Shown here piece after piece: positions 4,953-11,568 of a stretch of DNA of 11,876 bases. Made by a program: the position numbers and the translations under genes. The stretch's first letter is position 1. Every line of letters starts with the position of its first letter. The DNA lies in contig DATMAU010000020.1 of assembly GCA_035559775.1 (NCBI GenBank), positions 1-11,876 on the forward strand, given 5' to 3'. The DNA comes from AG1 sp035559775. Lineage in GTDB: Archaea > Thermoproteota > Thermoprotei_A > Sulfolobales > AG1. The notes beneath the pieces are model-generated. The model saw only the letters and a program-made list of their open reading frames with translations, did no database searches and was not told the origin of the DNA.

Positions 4953-6590
4953 GTGGTTATCCAGAATAGAAAGAATCTTGGTGTTTCGAGAACCGTTCTC
5001 GCCCTGATAATTGCTGTGATAGTGGTTGTTGCTGCTGTTGCTGGCTATATAGCTCTGGGACCTCCTGCAGCTGCTCCATCGCCAACCCCTACAACACCTA
5101 CAACACAAACTACCCCAACACCCACCCCTGCTAAGAGGATAGTCATAGGTGTTACGGATAAAATAACAGATCTAGACCCTGCCCAGGCTTATGACTTCTA
5201 CACATGGGAGATTATGAACAACATAATGGGCGGCTTAGTTACTTATAAGCCGGGCACCACCGAGATAATGCCCAACCTGGCTGAGAGCTGGAATGTTAGC
5301 GATGATGGCAAGGTGTGGATCTTCAAGCTGAGGAAAGATCTGAGGTTTGCTGACGGAACCCCATGCACAGCTGATAATGTTGTGTGGAGTATTAAGAGGA
5401 CTATGAAGATAAACGGCGATCCTGCTTGGCTTGTAACAGACTTTGTTCAAGATGTTGTAGCAATTGATAACTACACGGTTAAGTTCACCCTCAAGAATCC
5501 TGTGTCCTACTTCCTAGCACTCCTAGCCACACCACCATACTTCCCAATAAGCCCTAAGTATAACCCCGACAATGTTGACCCAGACCAGACTGCAGGCGGG
5601 GTCGGACCCTATAGGATTGCCCAGTGGAGAAGAGACGAGATCCTAGTCCTAGAGACCAACCCATACTATACTGGACCTTTCAAGCCTAGAGCTGATCAGA
5701 TCATCGTTAGGTTCTACAAGGACGCCACAACCCTAAGATTAGCTATAGAGAGCGGCGAGATAGATATTGCTTGGAGGACTTTGAGACCGATTGATATCGG
5801 GACTCTTAAGCAGAACCCGAACCTGAAAGTTATCGAGGTTCCGGGCGCCTTCATAAGATATATAATAGTCAATGTGAACGTATCTCCAACAAATAATAAG
5901 CTGGTGAGACAGGCTATAGCAGCAGCTATCGATAGAAAGGAGATCGCCACCACAGTGTTCATGGGAACCGTAGAGCCTCTCTATAGCATGGTACCTATGG
6001 GCATGTGGAGCCATGAGGATGTTTTCAAGAAATATGGTGATGGTAATATAGATCTTGCTAAAAGGCTGCTTAGCCAGGCTGGGTATAGTGAGACTAATAA
6101 GCTGAAGATCGAGCTTTGGTACACACCAACACACTACGGCGATACCGAGAAAGATATCGCAGCACTCATAAAACAACAGCTTGAGAAGACAGGAATGATC
6201 GAGGTAACTATTAGGAGTGCTGAGTGGTCCACATATCTCGATTACACTAGGAAGGGCTCTCTAATGCTCAGCCTATATGGATGGTATCCAGACTATATAG
6301 ATCCTGATGACTATCTAACACCATTCATACGCACGGGATCTAATAAGTGGACTGGGAGTGGATACTCAAACCCCGATGTTGATAAGCTACTTGATCAAGC
6401 CTCTATACTTACGGACATCGCCCAGAGAGCGGATCTCTATAGAAAGGTTCAAACCATAATGGCCGACGATGTGCCAATGATACCGCTCTTCCAGGGCAAA
6501 CTATTCATAGTGGCTAAGAAGAACGTGGAGGGAATAGTCCTCGACCCAACAATGCTGTTTAGATACTATCTCCTATACCTATCTGGATGA
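4953..6590 (+). CDS. Family 5 extracellular solute-binding protein (peptide/oligosaccharide ABC importer)
   Basis: This 545-residue protein captures substrate outside the cell for a Dpp/Opp-type importer. Residues 13-35 form one hydrophobic segment after a basic N-terminus, and 37-60 are a Pro/Thr-rich linker typical of archaeal surface proteins. There is no lipobox cysteine, so the protein is probably held by the N-terminal helix or processed by a prepilin-type peptidase near G10. The family 5 signature runs from NLAESWNVSDDGKVW at 108-122 through LRFADGTPCTADNVVWSIKR at 130-149. The C-terminal lobe has VRQAIAAAIDR at 318-328 and YGWYPDYIDPDDYL at 442-455. Permeases follow after an 89-base gap with its own promoter. 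Family members bind peptides, sugars or nickel; the substrate is unknown. Confidence 0.92.
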   Translation: MVIQNRKNLGVSRTVLALIIAVIVVVAAVAGYIALGPPAAAPSPTPTTPTTQTTPTPTPAKRIVIGVTDKITDLDPAQAYDFYTWEIMNNIMGGLVTYKPGTTEIMPNLAESWNVSDDGKVWIFKLRKDLRFADGTPCTADNVVWSIKRTMKINGDPAWLVTDFVQDVVAIDNYTVKFTLKNPVSYFLALLATPPYFPISPKYNPDNVDPDQTAGGVGPYRIAQWRRDEILVLETNPYYTGPFKPRADQIIVRFYKDATTLRLAIESGEIDIAWRTLRPIDIGTLKQNPNLKVIEVPGAFIRYIIVNVNVSPTNNKLVRQAIAAAIDRKEIATTVFMGTVEPLYSMVPMGMWSHEDVFKKYGDGNIDLAKRLLSQAGYSETNKLKIELWYTPTHYGDTEKDIAALIKQQLEKTGMIEVTIRSAEWSTYLDYTRKGSLMLSLYGWYPDYIDPDDYLTPFIRTGSNKWTGSGYSNPDVDKLLDQASILTDIAQRADLYRKVQTIMADDVPMIPLFQGKLFIVAKKNVEGIVLDPTMLFRYYLLYLSG

Positions 6591-6628
6591 CGACCGTCTA
6601 TAGATCAGATCCAATAAACTAATCTCGA

Positions 6629-6633
6629 TTTTT
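6629..6633 (+). terminator. T-run after the solute-binding-protein gene
   Basis: Five T residues occur 38 bases after the stop and just before the promoter of the first permease. A partial stop here would let the binding protein be made in excess of the permeases, which is usual for importers. Inferred from composition and position. Confidence 0.35.
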
Positions 6634-6641
6634 AATCCGTA

Positions 6642-6649
6642 CTAATATG
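6642..6649 (+). promoter_or_regulatory. Possible TATA box for the permease pair
   Basis: CTAATATG is centred about 34 bases before ATG 6680, with a predicted transcription start near 6672. The perfect-arm repeat GTTG-AA-CAAC at 6657-6666 sits between the box and the start. The gene could also be read through from the binding-protein transcript. Confidence 0.35.
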
Positions 6650-6679
6650 CTCCTATGTTGAACAACTTCTAGGGTCTGG

Positions 6680-7702
6680 ATGTCCAAGCTAGCTAAGTTT
6701 ATAGCGATCAGGGCTCTGCTAGCTATACCCACAATGCTCATACTATTAACACTGGTTTTCATAATAATGAGACTCATCCCCGGAAACCCTATACTGGCTA
6801 TGGTTGGCATGAAGGCTCCTCAGGAGTATATCGAGGAGCTTATGCGCCAAGCAGGCCTTGATAAACCCCTCTATATTCAGTATATAGACTATCTATCAGG
6901 GATCTTTAGAGGAGATCTGGGGAACAGCCTAATATGGGGTAAAAGGCCCGTTATAGCTGAGATCATGGATAGGTTTCCCGCAACACTAGAGCTAGCCCTA
7001 TCCAGCTTTGTGGTAGCAGCCGTGATCGGGATTCTGGGGGGTGTTGCGGGCTCTCTCCTGCGAGTGCTAAGGGGATGGCGCAGGCTTGACGCCTCGGTGA
7101 GGATCTATGGTATTGTTACATGGACACTCTTCATACCATGGGTGGGGATGATGCTACAACTTGTTTTCGGGGTTTGGTTAAGGCTTCTTCCAGTAGCCGG
7201 GAGGATAGATCCTGGTTTAGAGCCTCCAAGGATCACGGGGCTCTACGTTATCGACAGCATACTCACTGGAAGACTGGATAGTCTTGCGAGCGCCTTGGAG
7301 CATCTGGTGCTACCCTCATTAACATTAGGGCTTGTTATATCTGGCGCCTTTACAAGGATTGTTAGGAATAACATGGTTGAGGTGTTTAGGCAGGACTTTA
7401 TGATCACATACAGAGCTATTGGTGTTAGCGGCTATACAATGACTTCAGCTGCTATTAAGAACGCACTCATACCGGTTATAACTATGATGGGAATACAGTT
7501 CGCAGGCCTATTAGCAGGTGCTGTTCTCACAGAGACTACTTTCTCCTGGCCTGGAATGGGTACGTTTCTTGTTGAGAGGATAATATATGCTGACTATACA
7601 ACAGTGCAGGGTGTGGTTGTCTTCTTCGTAGTATTGGTTGTAGCGATAAACCTTATAGTAGATATTATCTACGCCCTCATAGATCCTAGGATAAGGTATT
7701 GA
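6680..7702 (+). CDS. dppB: DppB/OppB-type ABC importer permease
   Basis: This 340-residue membrane subunit has the DppB family N-terminus, with LTLVFIIMRLIPGNP at 23-37, followed by an external region with GDLGNSL at 79-85. About six membrane segments are seen. The cytoplasmic loop that contacts the ATPase lies at about 241-267, where NALIPVIT is typical but the usual A-x-x-x-G of the EAA motif reads YRAIGVSGYTM. The C-terminus FSWPGMGTFLVERI and DPRIRY is characteristic. The tail of the gene overlaps the ribosome site of the next permease, so the two are co-translated. The substrate follows from the preceding binding protein and is not identified. Confidence 0.92.
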   Translation: MSKLAKFIAIRALLAIPTMLILLTLVFIIMRLIPGNPILAMVGMKAPQEYIEELMRQAGLDKPLYIQYIDYLSGIFRGDLGNSLIWGKRPVIAEIMDRFPATLELALSSFVVAAVIGILGGVAGSLLRVLRGWRRLDASVRIYGIVTWTLFIPWVGMMLQLVFGVWLRLLPVAGRIDPGLEPPRITGLYVIDSILTGRLDSLASALEHLVLPSLTLGLVISGAFTRIVRNNMVEVFRQDFMITYRAIGVSGYTMTSAAIKNALIPVITMMGIQFAGLLAGAVLTETTFSWPGMGTFLVERIIYADYTTVQGVVVFFVVLVVAINLIVDIIYALIDPRIRY

Positions 7703-7709
7703 GGTGATC
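7700..7709 (+). promoter_or_regulatory. Strong ribosome-binding site for the second permease
   Basis: TGAGGTGATC begins with the TGA stop of the upstream permease and is a ten-base match to the anti-Shine-Dalgarno complement expected from an archaeal 16S rRNA end. Its GGTGA core lies five bases before ATG 7713, supporting that start over the ATG at 7740. Confidence 0.7.
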
Positions 7710-7712
7710 TAG

Positions 7713-8582
7713 ATGCCAACAATCGGCAAGGGATTCGTTATGAACTCACTGCTCAGAATGCTGATTAGCAAAGGCTATCCCGGCAGGGTCTTTCTATTAG
7801 CCGGTATCTTTATGGTGATCCCCATAATATTCATGGCCCTTACAGCCCCACTCATATCCCCATACGACCCCACCATAAGTGTTTCAAACCCCCTCAGCCC
7901 GCCTAGCACAGCCCACCCTCTCGGAACAGATAACCTTGGCAGGGATGTTCTCTCAAGGATTATATGGGGCTCTAGGATTGTGCTGGCCGTGGTTCTCTTA
8001 TCAGTGATCCTTTCAGCCTCGGTAGGGATCCCTCTTGGGCTTTTATCAGGCTATATGGGCGGCAAACTGGACAGGATCCTCACGATGGTTATGGATTCTA
8101 TGTACGCGTTCCCAGGATTAATACTAGCCATAGCCCTTGCAAGCGTTCTGGGACCCAGTATTGTGAATGCTGCAATAGCCATTGCCATCGGGTATATACC
8201 TATATATTTTAGGATGGCGAGGGGGCAGGCTCTCCAGATCAAGGAGCAGGCCTATGTGGAGCTGGCAAAAGTTGCTGGAGCGTCGTCAGTAAGGATTATG
8301 TTTAGGCATATCCTGCCAAACGCCATGCCAACACTCAGCGTTATAGTTACGCTCAACATGGCTGACGCAATACTCACCGAAGCTGCTCTAAGCTTCCTAG
8401 GCTTTGTCGTAACACCCCCAACACCCGACTGGGGCTTTGATATGAGGGCAGGACAGCCCTTCCTACCATCTGGGTATTGGTGGACCATAACATTCCCAGG
8501 GATCTTTATACTGATCCTCAGCCTAGGCCTCAGCCTAGCCGGCGAAGGGTTGAACGACATGCTTGCAGGCAGAGAGATCTAG
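7713..8582 (+). CDS. dppC: DppC/OppC-type ABC importer permease
   Basis: This 289-residue partner of the preceding permease carries the DppC hallmark HPLGTDNLGRDVLSRIIWGSR at 68-88, just after the first membrane helix. A good EAA loop (AKVAGASSVRIMFRHILPNA) lies at 185-204 and should dock onto the ATPase. The family sequence EAALSFLGF, then PPTPDWG, occurs at 223-241, and the C-terminus LSLAGEGLNDMLAGRE is typical. The two permeases form the membrane channel. No DppD or DppF ATPase follows: the next gene starts 118 bases later and belongs to tetrapyrrole synthesis. The ATPases must be encoded elsewhere, if the system is functional. Confidence 0.93.
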   Translation: MPTIGKGFVMNSLLRMLISKGYPGRVFLLAGIFMVIPIIFMALTAPLISPYDPTISVSNPLSPPSTAHPLGTDNLGRDVLSRIIWGSRIVLAVVLLSVILSASVGIPLGLLSGYMGGKLDRILTMVMDSMYAFPGLILAIALASVLGPSIVNAAIAIAIGYIPIYFRMARGQALQIKEQAYVELAKVAGASSVRIMFRHILPNAMPTLSVIVTLNMADAILTEAALSFLGFVVTPPTPDWGFDMRAGQPFLPSGYWWTITFPGIFILILSLGLSLAGEGLNDMLAGREI

Positions 8583-8595
8583 ATTCTTGTGGAGC

Positions 8596-8659
8596 GGTTA
8601 CGCATCTCCTATATTCCGTAGCATCCTCCTTTCCGGTGTGTAACCACAGCTCGTTACAC
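8596..8659. repeat. GTTAC-type inverted repeats in front of the haem operon
   Basis: GTGTAAC (8638-8644) and GTTACAC (8653-8659) form a perfect 7-bp inverted repeat with an 8-base spacer. A third copy, GGTTAC, lies at 8596-8601 and is complementary to GTAACC at 8640-8645. The main repeat ends five bases before the TATA box, in the 118-base gap between dppC and the haem genes. This is the place for an activator or repressor site; the regulator is unknown. Confidence 0.5.
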
Positions 8660-8664
8660 TATCC

Positions 8665-8671
8665 TTTTAAA
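8665..8671 (+). promoter_or_regulatory. TATA box of the tetrapyrrole operon
   Basis: TTTTAAA is centred about 33 bases before the TTG start. Transcription would begin near 8694, at the GGTGG ribosome site (8692-8696), giving a very short leader. It separates the operon from the importer genes. Confidence 0.5.
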
Positions 8672-8691
8672 GCATCTATAGCATCGAGTGC

Positions 8692-8696
8692 GGTGG
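8692..8696 (+). promoter_or_regulatory. Ribosome-binding site of the precorrin-2 dehydrogenase
   Basis: GGTGG precedes TTG 8701 by four bases and supports this unusual start codon. A TTG start also gives the expected family N-terminus M-K-L-P-I-F-V. The only later ATG in this region would remove the first strand of the Rossmann fold. Confidence 0.45.
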
Positions 8697-8700
8697 GTGT

Positions 8701-9384
8701 TTGAAACTCCCTATTTTTGTCGATGTTGAGGGTATGAGGGTTCTCGTCATAGGTGGGGGTGAGGAGGGGTATAAGAAGTCTAAGAGGTTTCTCGACGCTG
8801 GTGCTGAAGTTACCGTGCTCTCGCTCGAATTCTCCCCAGAGATCATTGCTCTTGGGAGGAGCAATAAGTCTTTAAAGCTCCTTAGAGGCGATGCCAGAGA
8901 TCGTGGTTTGCTTGAGAAGCTTGTAAGGGATTCCGACATAGTGATCTCAGCCCTCAATGACGAGCGTGAGATCGATAGTATTGTGATAGATCTTGCTAGG
9001 AGGTATAGAAAGCTATACATATTGGCTGGGGATGCTAGGAGAACCCAGTGTGGCATGGGGATCGAGGGATCCTCTGGGGATATAAGGTTCGCGATATATA
9101 CGGATGGCAAGAGCTCTCTAGTAGCTATGGAGGCTAGGGATAGGGTTGCTAAGTTCCTCGATAGCCAGAGGGATCTTCACGTGATGCTTAAACTCCTCTA
9201 CAGGATGAAAGCTACTTTAAGAGAGAAGGGTATACCTGCTGACACTAGGATCGAGATCCACAGGGAGGTTTTCAAAGACCAGATCTTCAGACTCATGGCC
9301 CTCAATGGGGATGAGGAGGGCGCCTGGACCAGGCTCTGCGAGATTGTGCGTACAAAAACAGGGATAGATCTAGGGTCTAGGTGA
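8701..9384 (+). CDS. Precorrin-2 dehydrogenase (Met8p/CysG N-terminal family)
   Basis: This 227-residue protein should oxidise precorrin-2 to sirohydrochlorin with NAD, the step before iron insertion to siroheme. The N-terminus MKLPIFVDVEGMRVLVIGGG and the following KSKRFLDAGAEVTVL match the family; the dinucleotide motif is GGGEEG at 18-23. ISALNDERE at 83-90 is also typical. The usual N-V-V-D-D stretch reads ILAGDAR at 107-113, leaving one Asp (D111), and the T-G-G-K-S-P motif reads TDGKSS at 134-139, so it is divergent. Residues from about 155 on form a helical C-terminal part. No methyltransferase domain is fused. Its stop lies inside the hemA ribosome site. Ferrochelatase activity, as in yeast Met8p, cannot be excluded. 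Confidence 0.85.
   Translation: MKLPIFVDVEGMRVLVIGGGEEGYKKSKRFLDAGAEVTVLSLEFSPEIIALGRSNKSLKLLRGDARDRGLLEKLVRDSDIVISALNDEREIDSIVIDLARRYRKLYILAGDARRTQCGMGIEGSSGDIRFAIYTDGKSSLVAMEARDRVAKFLDSQRDLHVMLKLLYRMKATLREKGIPADTRIEIHREVFKDQIFRLMALNGDEEGAWTRLCEIVRTKTGIDLGSR
9380..9384 (+). promoter_or_regulatory. Ribosome site overlapping a stop, deciding the hemA start
   Basis: GGTGA contains the TGA stop of the dehydrogenase gene and lies five bases before ATG 9390. It supports ATG 9390 rather than the in-frame GTG 9381, which is part of the site itself. Confidence 0.6.
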
Positions 9385-9389
9385 GAAAC

Positions 9390-10589
9390 ATGGATCTAGA
9401 GGTTGCCGCAATAGCGATCAATAACAGGGAGCATGGGTATCAAGGTGTTGAGAGTGTTAAAAAAACCGATACCGAGATCATCAAGCTTCTAAAGAAGGAG
9501 AGAACAAGATCCCAAGGCCTTGGTTATCTCATACTCGAGACATGCAGCAGGTTCGAGATCTATTTAAGCGGTTCTGAAGAGAGACTCAACGATCTATTAA
9601 TAGGTCTCCGAAGAGGCGTTAGGGATCTTGTATCAATAGATCCTAAGATCTATCGTGATAGGGATCTTTTGAACCACATGCTCAAAGTGCTCTCAGGAGC
9701 TGAGTCTCTAGCACCATTCGAGATCGATATAGTAAACCAGACCAGGGCTTCTATGGCCAAAGCACTCTCCGAAGGGTCGTTGGATAAGCATCTCAACGCT
9801 ATCTTTAGAGAGGCTATTGAGGCTTCGATCGATATTAGAAGATCTCTTGATATCAGCGGCTCAATAGGGATTCCAGAGGTCGCTGTAATGATGGCTAGAG
9901 ATATCCTTGGAAGTCTTTCCAGTAAAAAGGCTGTTATCATCGGTACAGGGGAGGTTGCTAGAAGGATCGCTAACATGCTTAGGAGCGAGGGGGTTAGTAT
10001 TGCCTCAATAGTTGGGAGATCTTATCACAGCGCAGAAGCCATAGCCAGGATCTTCCCTAGCGGAAAAGCGTATCTGATCAATGAGATCTCTAGAGCGATC
10101 AATGGAAACGATCTTGTATTCTTGGCAACATCGGCTAGAGATCCTATAGTTAGTCTAAAGGATATTGAGGCAAGTAGTGACGGGGTATTTATAGATCTCG
10201 GTAATCCGAGGAATGTAGATCCGAGTGCGAGAGATCTTCTTGGTGATAGGTATATATGGCTGGAGGATCTAGAGATTTTCTCGAGAAAGATTCTGCCTGA
10301 TCTCTATGAGAAACTCGAGGATCTTGATAAAATCATCCAGCCATACCTCAGAAGGCTTGAAGCCAGGCTTGTTCTAGAGAGCATAAGGCTTGGGCTTGAT
10401 AACTACGCTAGGCTTCTAGAGAGCATAAGGAGGGGGGAGGTAGAGAGGGCTGTCTCAGCCTTTAAGCTTGATCAGGGGCAGAGGGAGGTTCTAGATCTCG
10501 TCACCACCTCGATCCTGAACAAAGCCCTCGGTGCTTTAGCATCCCTCATCGAGGATCGGACGACTAGAAGATCTTTTACCAATGGGTGA
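9390..10589 (+). CDS. hemA: Glutamyl-tRNA reductase
   Basis: This 399-residue enzyme reduces Glu-tRNA to glutamate-1-semialdehyde with NADPH, the first step of C5 tetrapyrrole synthesis. The catalytic cysteine is C52 in LETCSRFEIY (family T-C-N-R, here T-C-S-R). H96 in NHMLKVLSG matches the family histidine. The next region, GAESLAPFEIDIVNQTR, corresponds to G-L-D-S-x-V-x-G-E-x-Q-I-L-x-Q, with the Glu and last Gln kept but the Gly before Glu replaced by Phe. The NADPH site is IIGTGEVARRIANML at 183-197. A helical dimerisation domain follows from about 303 to 390. Length is near the family norm. It sits between the precorrin-2 dehydrogenase and the siroheme decarboxylase, a coherent haem operon. 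Confidence 0.95.
   Translation: MDLEVAAIAINNREHGYQGVESVKKTDTEIIKLLKKERTRSQGLGYLILETCSRFEIYLSGSEERLNDLLIGLRRGVRDLVSIDPKIYRDRDLLNHMLKVLSGAESLAPFEIDIVNQTRASMAKALSEGSLDKHLNAIFREAIEASIDIRRSLDISGSIGIPEVAVMMARDILGSLSSKKAVIIGTGEVARRIANMLRSEGVSIASIVGRSYHSAEAIARIFPSGKAYLINEISRAINGNDLVFLATSARDPIVSLKDIEASSDGVFIDLGNPRNVDPSARDLLGDRYIWLEDLEIFSRKILPDLYEKLEDLDKIIQPYLRRLEARLVLESIRLGLDNYARLLESIRRGEVERAVSAFKLDQGQREVLDLVTTSILNKALGALASLIEDRTTRRSFTNG
10585..10589 (+). promoter_or_regulatory. Ribosome site overlapping the hemA stop
   Basis: GGTGA contains the hemA TGA stop and lies five bases before ATG 10595, followed by TC as in the longer GGTGATC consensus with one extra base. It supports ATG 10595 over the in-frame GTG 10586. 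Confidence 0.6.
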
Positions 10590-10594
10590 GATCT

Positions 10595-11563
10595 ATGGTA
10601 AGCGATCTGGATAAGAAGATCTTGATGGAGCTTCAATACAGATTCCCATTAACAGAAACCCCCTATACCGAGATCGCTGAAAGGCTTGGCATAGGGTTTG
10701 AGGATCTTAAGAAGAGGATCGAGGCCCTGAGATCTAATCTCACGATAAAGAGGATAGGGTTTAACATAAACTATAAAGCTTCGGGTAAAGTGGCAGCTCT
10801 CGTTGCGATAAGGATCCTGGATCCAGGTGCTAAGGAGACTCTCAGGAGGATCTTGCTAAAAGATCCAGAGGTTACCCATAACTATGTGAGGAACCATGAG
10901 GTGTATAACATATGGTTTGTTATTAAGAGGAGGAGCATCGAGGATCTAATGGCAAGTGTTGACGAGATCGCAAAAACCGTGGGTTCTAAAGAATATCTAG
11001 TCCTTCTCGGCAAGAGAACATATAAGCTATCAGTCAAATTCGACCTCTATAAGGGGATCTCGTGGTCAGAGCCCGAGGTTCTCCCCGAGAGGATCCCTAC
11101 ATTCGAAGAGCTTGGCTTGAGAAAAGAGCCATTCTCAGAGCTTGCCAGATGGATACCGGTTACCGAGAGACCGTATAGGGAGGTTGCAGCTAAACATGGT
11201 TATAAAGAAGAGGAGCTGGTGGGATTAATAAGGGAGCTCTATAAGAAGAGGGTTCTTAGAAACATAGGGGCTACCCTCGAGGGTAGCAGGGTCGGTATAG
11301 TGAGGGATGGAATGGTTGTTCTCAAGGGATCTGAGGATGACTGCCTAAGAATAGCCCTCAAGGTACCCGAGGCGACCCATGTTGTCTATAGAGTACCCCT
11401 GAATGGTGAGTGGGAGCACAGGGCCTACTTCATGGTGCATGCTGATAGCGAGGAGAAGATAGAGGGTGTTGCTAAGAGAGCCTCGAGGATCATTGGTGAT
11501 AGGGATTACAGGATCCTCTACAGCCTTGAGAACCTAAAGCCAGGGATCCATTCGAACGAGTGA
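10595..11563 (+). CDS. ahbAB: Siroheme decarboxylase, fused AhbA-AhbB (NirDL-like)
   Basis: This 322-residue protein is two AsnC/Lrp-like halves in one chain. Half one (about 1-150) has LDKKILMELQYRFPLTETPY, an HTH-like region, RIGFNI at 53-58 and THNYVR then YNIWF at 94-108. Half two (about 178-315) has IPVTERPYREVAAKHG, RNIGATLEGSRVGIVRDGM at 222-240, THVVYR at 261-266, HRAYFMVHA at 275-283 and YRILYSLENLKPG at 305-317. These match AhbA and AhbB, the partners that remove two carboxyl groups from siroheme to give 12,18-didecarboxysiroheme, on the route to haem in archaea. Heme d1 synthesis (NirDL) is an alternative role. An Lrp-type transcription factor is less likely because both halves carry decarboxylase motifs. 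A linker of about 30 residues joins the halves. Confidence 0.9.
   Translation: MVSDLDKKILMELQYRFPLTETPYTEIAERLGIGFEDLKKRIEALRSNLTIKRIGFNINYKASGKVAALVAIRILDPGAKETLRRILLKDPEVTHNYVRNHEVYNIWFVIKRRSIEDLMASVDEIAKTVGSKEYLVLLGKRTYKLSVKFDLYKGISWSEPEVLPERIPTFEELGLRKEPFSELARWIPVTERPYREVAAKHGYKEEELVGLIRELYKKRVLRNIGATLEGSRVGIVRDGMVVLKGSEDDCLRIALKVPEATHVVYRVPLNGEWEHRAYFMVHADSEEKIEGVAKRASRIIGDRDYRILYSLENLKPGIHSNE
11559..11563 (+). promoter_or_regulatory. Ribosome site overlapping the decarboxylase stop
   Basis: AGTGA, followed by TC, contains the TGA stop of the decarboxylase gene and lies five bases before ATG 11569. It repeats the junction design seen at the two previous gene borders. Confidence 0.55.
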
Positions 11564-11568
11564 TCTCT

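Noticed and set aside
4951..5007. Short frame from ATG 4951 (18 codons)
   Set aside because: It overlaps the binding-protein start out of frame, and the encoded peptide has no features; only the start overlap itself is notable.
5739..6176. Antisense open frame inside the solute-binding-protein gene
   Set aside because: Its composition reflects the opposite-strand gene, which is a confident family 5 protein throughout.
8602..8685. Four copies of GCATC before the haem operon
   Set aside because: A 5-base word with irregular spacing (19, 51 and 9 bases) is weak evidence; it may be chance.
8676..9110. Antisense open frame over the precorrin-2 dehydrogenase
   Set aside because: The sense-strand product has clear family motifs, and the antisense product is a Ser-rich sequence without any recognisable feature.
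10595..11563. Lrp/AsnC transcription factor
   Set aside because: Although the fold is shared, both halves carry siroheme decarboxylase motifs (THNYVR, YNIWF, YFMVHA) and the gene sits in a haem operon.
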